Of a stretch of DNA of 64,000 nucleotides, positions 58,871 through 64,000 are shown in pieces. A program made the translations under genes and the position numbers. The notes below the pieces were generated by a model that was given only the letters and a program-made list of their open reading frames with translations, made no database searches and was not told the DNA's origin. Each line of letters opens with the position of its first letter. The first letter of the stretch is position 1. Source of the DNA: Thermococcus sp. MV5 (GTDB lineage Archaea > Methanobacteriota_B > Thermococci > Thermococcales > Thermococcaceae); the NCBI RefSeq assembly GCF_012027425.1, contig NZ_SNUE01000005.1, forward strand, positions 1 through 64,000, in the 5' to 3' direction.

Positions 58871-59357
58871 GAAGATTTGGATGAAAAAGGATATGCACAT
58901 AGTGTTTCCCTTGCAGGCGGAAAATTAGTGGTATATTGGAGGAACGATGAAGAATTTCTTTATGTGGCCCTAAAAGGACAGACTATTGGATGGGTTGCCA
59001 TAGGATTTGAACCAACAGGTGAACTACTCCTCCCTTATGGAAGGAGCTTCGTGGGGAGTTTACTCCCCACAGGCCGGTTCACGCGGCCACTACTCCCTAT
59101 CCTCTCGAAAGGGGTCTTGCAAGCAACAGGGTGATGAACAATTAGGTGGAAGTAATGATATTTTAGAGTTTGGAGGAAGGGAAGAAAATGGGTACACAGT
59201 AATTGAGTTTAAACGAAAGCTCAATACTGGCGATAAGTATGATAAAACTCTCACTCCGGGGCAAAAGGTTAGATTTATCTTCGCACTTGCTGATGTGGAT
59301 GAGTTTACAACTAAACACAACATAGCAAGAGGGTACGGTGAATTAACCCTTGATTGA
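58871..59357 (+). pseudogene. DOMON-domain protein, N-terminally truncated and interrupted
   Basis: Two pieces of a DOMON (haem/sugar-binding beta-sandwich) domain lie in different frames. The first is KGYAHSVSLAGGKLVVYWRN then EFLYVALKGQTIGWVAIGFEP (58886-59017). The second is QLGGSNDILEFGGREENGYT and following to ALADVDEFTTKHNIARGYGEL (59138-59357). A GC-rich segment of about 110 bp separates them. An in-frame TGA at 58868 removes any signal peptide. Expected family order (GWIAIGF then DSY...GGSNDI) shows the middle has been replaced. Confidence 0.8.
59019..59130. mobile_element. GC-rich hairpin insertion in the DOMON gene
   Basis: The segment is markedly GC-rich for this genome and folds into three hairpins: CTCCT/AGGAG (59027-59046), GTGGGGAGT/ACTCCCCAC (59051-59070) and GGCCG/CGGCC (59072-59088). 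On the minus strand it ends GGAGGAGTAGTTCACC, which recalls the GGGGAGGAGGTCAGC end of the orphan scaffold elements. It has no gene. I infer a small non-autonomous element; its exact ends are not defined. Confidence 0.45.
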
Positions 59358-59367
59358 GGGAATAGTT

Positions 59368-59721
59368 ATGGAGCCATTTCAGCTACACGCGATACTCCAG
59401 ATATCTGCATTGCTTGGTTTTGTAGTGGCCATTTATTATGCTAGAATGCATAGACTACAAATGCATCATCGATTTATTTACAGGGGAATTGTTCTCCTAA
59501 CTGTAGGTGTTGTTTATATGATATACAATGTAGGTGGAGTTCCTTTGGTACATGGAAAAATGGGACTTTTTGTTTATTTTTATATCATTCTTACAGCATT
59601 AAGCGGGAGGCTTTTCTTTGCAAGGAAAATAACTAAAAACCAACACAAATTCTTGGCCATTACGGCAGTTACTTTGCTTATACTTCAAATTGTCTTTGCA
59701 CTTTACAATTTTGTTTTTTGA
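59368..59721 (+). CDS. Four-helix membrane protein, possibly haem-binding (b561-like)
   Basis: This 117-residue protein has four membrane helices with His residues on the faces: FQLHAILQISALLGFV, YARMHRLQMHHRFIYRG, VYMIYNVGGVPLVHGKMG and KNQHKFLAITAVTLLIL. The His placement resembles short cytochrome b561/DUF420-like membrane proteins. The DOMON gene just before it is the usual partner of such membrane haem proteins, which supports electron transfer across the membrane. Start chosen at ATG 59368; a TTG 18 nt earlier is possible. Its partner is broken. Confidence 0.55.
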   Translation: MEPFQLHAILQISALLGFVVAIYYARMHRLQMHHRFIYRGIVLLTVGVVYMIYNVGGVPLVHGKMGLFVYFYIILTALSGRLFFARKITKNQHKFLAITAVTLLILQIVFALYNFVF

Positions 59722-59792
59722 TTATTCGTTTTATGTCTAATTTGGCATAAGGTTTATCAGATCAAAGAGCGTATATAGCGTTGGTGATTTTA

Positions 59793-60032
59793 ATGCCCGA
59801 GATCAGACATATAAAGATTGGAGAGGATAGGTTTAGAATTACGGAAGAAGAAGTTGCTAGGCGAGAGATTAAGGTGACAAAGATAAGTGATGAGGTTATT
59901 CAAGTACAAGAAGAGGTTCACGGTATAATAGCATTAGTTGGAGCAGTTAGTAGTGTGAACATAAAGAAAGAGGAACTGAAAGAACTGATAAAGGTGGTAA
60001 AAGAGGAATTTGGGTGGACTGATATCTGTTGA
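59793..60032 (+). CDS. Small conserved-looking protein of unknown function
   Basis: This 79-residue protein begins MPEIRHIKIGEDRFRITEEE and ends in KEELKELIKVVKEEFGWTDIC. It is charged and mostly alpha/beta, with no membrane segment. The C-terminal Cys is its only Cys. GGTGATTTTA precedes the ATG. It lies between the membrane haem-like protein and fbp with its own TATA-like region. I do not recognise it. Confidence 0.6.
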   Translation: MPEIRHIKIGEDRFRITEEEVARREIKVTKISDEVIQVQEEVHGIIALVGAVSSVNIKKEELKELIKVVKEEFGWTDIC

Positions 60033-60056
60033 ATCTTTTATTTTTAGCTAAAGTAG

Positions 60057-60073
60057 TATCATCCGGAGTGATA
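60057..60073 (+). promoter_or_regulatory. TGM-like box upstream of the fbp TATA box
   Basis: TATCAT-CCGGA-GTGATA matches the Thermococcales glycolytic motif TATCAC-N5-GTGATA at 11 of 12 fixed bases. It lies about 20 nt upstream of the TATA box TTTATA (60093-60098). In Thermococcus, the Tgr/TrmBL1 regulator activates gluconeogenic genes from this upstream position. Confidence 0.75.
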
Positions 60074-60132
60074 TATTTTACAGTGGTAAAATTTTATAAG
60101 CTCGAAAATGAACGTATTAGTGGTGATGAGAT

Positions 60133-61257
60133 ATGGCGATTGGTGAAAAAATAACCATTAGCGTGATAAAAGCAGACATCGGAGGATGGCCAGGGCACTG
60201 CAAGGTTCATCCAGCCCTTATAGAGAAGGCTAACGAACTTTTGAAACAAGCAAAAGAAGAAGGCATGATACTCGATTTCTATGCAACTTATTGTGGAGAC
60301 GATCTTCAGCTTATTATGACACATAACCATGGAGTGGATAGTGAGAAAATCCATAGCTTGGCTTGGCACATCTTTAAGGAAGCTACAGAGATAGCTAAGG
60401 AACTTGGCCTTTATGGTGCTGGACAGGACTTGCTTAAGGATGCCTTTAGTGGAAACATCAGAGGGATGGGTCCGGGAGTTGCTGAGATGGAAATTACCCT
60501 GAGAAAGAGTGAACCGATAGTCACATTCCATATGGACAAAACTGAACCTGGAGCATTCAATTTACCAATCTTTAAGATGTTTGGGGATCCTTTTAACACA
60601 GCAGGCCTTGTTATTGACCCTAATATGCACATGGGCTTTAGGTTTGAAGTCTGGGATATCAAAGAACATAAAAAAGTTATACTCAATTCACCCGAGGAGT
60701 TGTATGATATCTTAGCATTAATTGGTGCGAAATCAAGATACGTTATAAAGCGTGTTTATCCAAAGAAGGGTCACAAACTTCCAGAAGATGAGCCGGTTGC
60801 AGTTATAAGCACTGAGAAGCTTTATGAAATTGCGGGAGAGTATGTAGGGAAAGATGATCCAGTGGCAATAGTTAGGGCCCAGAGTGGTTTGCCAGCTCTT
60901 GGAGAAGTTTTAGAACCGTTTGCATTCCCACATCTCGTAAGTGGTTGGATGAGAGGAAGCCACAATGGTCCAATAATGCCTGTTCCTCTCAAGTATGCAA
61001 CCCCATCAAGATTCGATGGCCCTCCAAGAGTGGTGGCTTTAGGATGGCAGATCAACAAAGATGGTAAGTTAATAGGTCCTGTTGATCTATTTGAGGACGT
61101 GGCCTTTGAACATGCAAGGACCAAGGCTTTAGAAGTTGCTGATTATATAAGAAGGCATGGACCATTTGAGCCACACCGTCTCCCACTGGAGGACATGGAA
61201 TACACAACCTTACCTAGTGTTCTAGAAAAGCTTAAAGACAGATTTGAACCTGTGTGA
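60133..61257 (+). CDS. fbp: Fructose-1,6-bisphosphate aldolase/phosphatase (type V FBPase)
   Basis: This 374-residue bifunctional enzyme condenses triose phosphates and dephosphorylates fructose-1,6-bisphosphate, making gluconeogenesis one-way. Conserved metal-binding segments are ISVIKADIGGWPGHCKVHP, ATYCGDDLQLIMTHNHG, GAGQDLLKDAFSGNIRGMGPGVAEME and HMDKTEPGAFNLPIFKMFGDP; the aldolase Lys region is GAKSRYVIKRVYPKKG. GGTGATGAG precedes the ATG. The TGM-like box upstream suggests activation in the absence of sugar. Confidence 0.97.
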   Translation: MAIGEKITISVIKADIGGWPGHCKVHPALIEKANELLKQAKEEGMILDFYATYCGDDLQLIMTHNHGVDSEKIHSLAWHIFKEATEIAKELGLYGAGQDLLKDAFSGNIRGMGPGVAEMEITLRKSEPIVTFHMDKTEPGAFNLPIFKMFGDPFNTAGLVIDPNMHMGFRFEVWDIKEHKKVILNSPEELYDILALIGAKSRYVIKRVYPKKGHKLPEDEPVAVISTEKLYEIAGEYVGKDDPVAIVRAQSGLPALGEVLEPFAFPHLVSGWMRGSHNGPIMPVPLKYATPSRFDGPPRVVALGWQINKDGKLIGPVDLFEDVAFEHARTKALEVADYIRRHGPFEPHRLPLEDMEYTTLPSVLEKLKDRFEPV

Positions 61258-61391
61258 ACTTTTTTTCTTCCTTTTTTAAGAAATCTCCTTTTTTGAGTAA
61301 GTAGTTTGTACTCTTTTCATCCTTAGGGACGAAGCTTGAGAAAAAGTCACATTTCTGTACCCAAAAATCTTAAATAATTTGCCCTTTTACA

Positions 61392-61408
61392 TAACACCCA
61401 GAGTGGTA
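61392..61408 (+). promoter_or_regulatory. TGM-like box downstream of the gor TATA box
   Basis: TAACAC-CCAGA-GTGGTA matches TATCAC-N5-GTGATA at 10 of 12 fixed bases. It is about 20 nt downstream of a TTAAATAAT box (61369-61377), at the transcript start, where Tgr would repress glycolytic genes until sugars release it. Confidence 0.65.
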
Positions 61409-61422
61409 TGGAGGGGGTTAGC

Positions 61423-63387
61423 ATGGAATTTTCAGTCCTTAAGATCAACCTAGACGGAAAAAATGTAGAAATTGAAAAGTTCGAGCGGGAGGATATTTAT
61501 GGTATCATTGATTACGCACTATATCTTCATGATGAGGTTTATAGAACTTATGAACTCGATGATCCATACGACCCTAATAATGTCATGGTCTTTGGAAAGG
61601 GCCCATTCGCTGGATCTATTCTTCCTGGTACTCATAGACTAGTTTTCGTTTATAAATCGCCTCTCTATGGGGGTTTATTTCCATCTACAATGGGTGGAGC
61701 TGCTTATCAGTTCCAAAAAGTCGGAATTGATTTTGTAGTTATTGAAGGAAAGGGAGAAAAGCCTACAGTAATACTCCTCACCAATGATGGGGAACGATTG
61801 GGAGTTGAGTTTCATGAAATAGAACTTGAGAAACTCATTGAAATTTGGAGGGGTTACAAAGAGGAAGAAGGGGTTTATGCATTCACTCAATATTTGATTG
61901 ATAATTTTGCTGATAAGTTTAATGGGATGGAATATAGAATTGCCTGTGTTGGACCTGCTTCCTTAAATAGCAATATGGGGGCTGTGTTCTCTCAAACTCT
62001 CAGAAAAGGGGAAAGGGTCGTAGGTAGTGATGATTGGGCAGCTAGAGGAGGTACAGGCAGTGTTCTAATGAGGGCTCATAATGTAGTTGCTATAATCTTT
62101 GGAGGGAAAGCTAAGAAAAAGTTTCCAAAGGAAGATATAGGGAGTATAAAAGTCACAAAACAAATAGTTGAGGGCGTGCATAAAAAACCCATGAATGAAG
62201 TTATATCAGAGAAAACAGTCAAGTACAAGTATAATCCAAAACTTAAGACTGGCGGGACTTTTGGAGGGAACTATCCAGCAGAAGGGGATTTTGTCCCCGT
62301 TTTAAACTGGCAGATGCCGTATATTCCAAAAGAGGACCGTATTAAGATACATGAGAATATTATGAAGTACTATTGGGAACCATTTAACAAGGAGGCTATT
62401 GAAACTAAAAACTGGACCAATTGTGGAGAACCATGTCCTGTAGTATGTAAGAAGTTTAGAAAAGGCCATCATGTAGAATATGAGCCTTATGAAGCCAATG
62501 GTCCACTAAGCGGGAGCATAGATATTTATGCAAGTGATATAAGTGTTCACGCGGTTGATGCTATGGGATTTGATGCTATAAGTTTTGGAGGTACTGCAGC
62601 TTGGGTCTTGGAGCTTGTTTACAAAGGCTTGTTACAGCCTGAAGAAGTTGGATTGAGTGATAGGCCAGATTTTGACAAGGACTCCTTATTGCTAAAACCA
62701 GTTGAAGCTAGTGAAAAGAATGCAAAGCTTGTAGCAGAGCTGGCTCATAGAGTGGCTTTTGCTGAGACAGAGGTAGCAAAGATAATTGGAGAAGGAATAA
62801 GAAGAGCGGGCGAGGTATTTGATGAAAAGTTCAAAGACCGACTTGGCTATGGAGAGAGCTTTAAGGACTATGGGGTTTATACTCCACTTGGATCTAATGG
62901 AGAAATTGTGCCAACCATGTACTGGGCCATAGGAAACTACATACCACTGCCAATTCAAGGTAGATACTGGACGTTTTATCAATTTGGAGTTTTCCTTGAA
63001 CCAGAGGAACTGGCAAATAAAATTGTGGCAAGTGCTCTTTATGAATACTGGTATGACAATATAGGCTGGTGTAGATTCCATCGTGGTTGGGCAAAGTCAG
63101 TATTAAAAGCCCTCTTTATGGAAGCTTATGGAAAAAATGTCGAAATGGAGGAGCATGCTAAGAAGATGATACGAAAGCTCATAAACTTTGCAAAGAAGGC
63201 TGGATATGAACCGGTTTTCTGGGATTCAATGAGGGTTATAGACTTGATCGCAAAGGGCGCAGAGGAGTTTGGAAACGAAAGATGGGCCGAACGCTTCAAG
63301 AAAGAGAAAGTCGCAACAGCAAAAGAATATCTAAGAAGAGTTCTTGGAGAATACAGCAGAATCTTAAGTGTTGATTGGGTGATTTGA
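61423..63387 (+). CDS. gor: Glyceraldehyde-3-phosphate:ferredoxin oxidoreductase (GAPOR)
   Basis: This 654-residue tungstopterin enzyme of the AOR family oxidises glyceraldehyde-3-phosphate to 3-phosphoglycerate with ferredoxin, the glycolytic step of Thermococcales. It resembles GAPOR of P. furiosus throughout, e.g. FGKGPFAGSILPGTHRLVFV, GLFPSTMGGAAYQF and GTFGGNYPAEGDFVPVLNWQMPYIP. Cluster-type Cys lie in TNCGEPCPVVCKKFRKG, and a further Cys is in GWCRFHRGW. GGAGGGGGTTAGC supports ATG 61423. Regulation by a TGM-like box is suggested upstream. Confidence 0.95.
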   Translation: MEFSVLKINLDGKNVEIEKFEREDIYGIIDYALYLHDEVYRTYELDDPYDPNNVMVFGKGPFAGSILPGTHRLVFVYKSPLYGGLFPSTMGGAAYQFQKVGIDFVVIEGKGEKPTVILLTNDGERLGVEFHEIELEKLIEIWRGYKEEEGVYAFTQYLIDNFADKFNGMEYRIACVGPASLNSNMGAVFSQTLRKGERVVGSDDWAARGGTGSVLMRAHNVVAIIFGGKAKKKFPKEDIGSIKVTKQIVEGVHKKPMNEVISEKTVKYKYNPKLKTGGTFGGNYPAEGDFVPVLNWQMPYIPKEDRIKIHENIMKYYWEPFNKEAIETKNWTNCGEPCPVVCKKFRKGHHVEYEPYEANGPLSGSIDIYASDISVHAVDAMGFDAISFGGTAAWVLELVYKGLLQPEEVGLSDRPDFDKDSLLLKPVEASEKNAKLVAELAHRVAFAETEVAKIIGEGIRRAGEVFDEKFKDRLGYGESFKDYGVYTPLGSNGEIVPTMYWAIGNYIPLPIQGRYWTFYQFGVFLEPEELANKIVASALYEYWYDNIGWCRFHRGWAKSVLKALFMEAYGKNVEMEEHAKKMIRKLINFAKKAGYEPVFWDSMRVIDLIAKGAEEFGNERWAERFKKEKVATAKEYLRRVLGEYSRILSVDWVI

Positions 63388-63428
63388 TTTTTTAATTATC
63401 TGATTTAGAATTTAAGAGGTGGTTGTAG

Positions 63429-64000
<572 letters not shown>

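Overview
The window is a 64 kb piece of a Thermococcales chromosome, most likely Thermococcus. The evidence is a group II chaperonin, archaeal EF-1 beta, Taw3, an ADP-forming acetyl-CoA synthetase alpha subunit, glyceraldehyde-3-phosphate:ferredoxin oxidoreductase (GAPOR), type V fructose-1,6-bisphosphatase, SurR-like and TGM-like promoter motifs, TATA boxes about 25 nt upstream of starts, GGTGA-type ribosome binding sites and an archaeal C/D-box sRNA. The base composition is AT-rich and the genes are tightly packed. I saw no rRNA, tRNA or CRISPR array.

Layout. 1-6 kb: end of a peptide-type ABC binding protein, a C/D-box sRNA, EF-1 beta, a TPR protein, the thermosome, Taw3 and a thioredoxin-fold protein. 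6.3-11.9 kb: a probable nitrosative/oxidative stress locus with an HTH regulator, hybrid cluster protein, a DUF2249-DUF1858 protein, a flavodiiron protein, a DUF438/hemerythrin/PAS protein and a cupin. Its promoters share the palindrome ATGACA-N2-TGTCAT, which reappears at 34.7 kb before an MFS transporter. 11.9-16 kb: a degenerate M24 peptidase, an unknown protein and an intact-looking IS607-type transposon. 16.3-25.9 kb: sulfur and iron handling (E1-like protein, ThiI, ferritin, SufCBD, peroxiredoxin, FTR1 permease, CopZ-like and YHS metal-binding proteins) and a decayed iorB-like gene. 25.9-32.1 kb: anaerobic ribonucleotide reductase NrdG/NrdD, ADP-forming acetyl-CoA synthetase alpha, a DMT permease and a nitroreductase. 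nrdD and the synthetase share a second palindrome, TTGGATA-N3-TATCCAA.

32.2-50.8 kb is a metal-resistance region. It has ArsR plus a Zn/Cd-type ATPase, a CopB-type ATPase with a His-rich N terminus, a SHOCT protein and an SRPBCC protein that each carry a single-base frameshift in an A run, a transsulfuration operon, Met/His-rich and CcdA-like small proteins, and the CopR/CopA pair with a thioredoxin. 51-55.2 kb holds a NifX-like protein and an FmdE + FecBCD-type importer operon. 55.2-60 kb holds a ferritin-like VIT transporter, GAPN, a ferritin-like protein and a DOMON gene broken by a GC-rich hairpin insertion beside a small haem-type membrane protein. 60-64 kb is central carbon metabolism (fbp, gor, tpiA). 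fbp carries a TGM-like box upstream of its TATA box and gor carries one downstream, the arrangement expected for opposite control of gluconeogenesis and glycolysis.

Short hairpin elements related to IS200/605-IS607 TnpB guide-RNA (omega RNA) scaffolds lie at 30.4, 39.3, 43.7 and 55.2 kb without any tnpB nearby. All functional statements come from reading motifs by eye; no database search was run.
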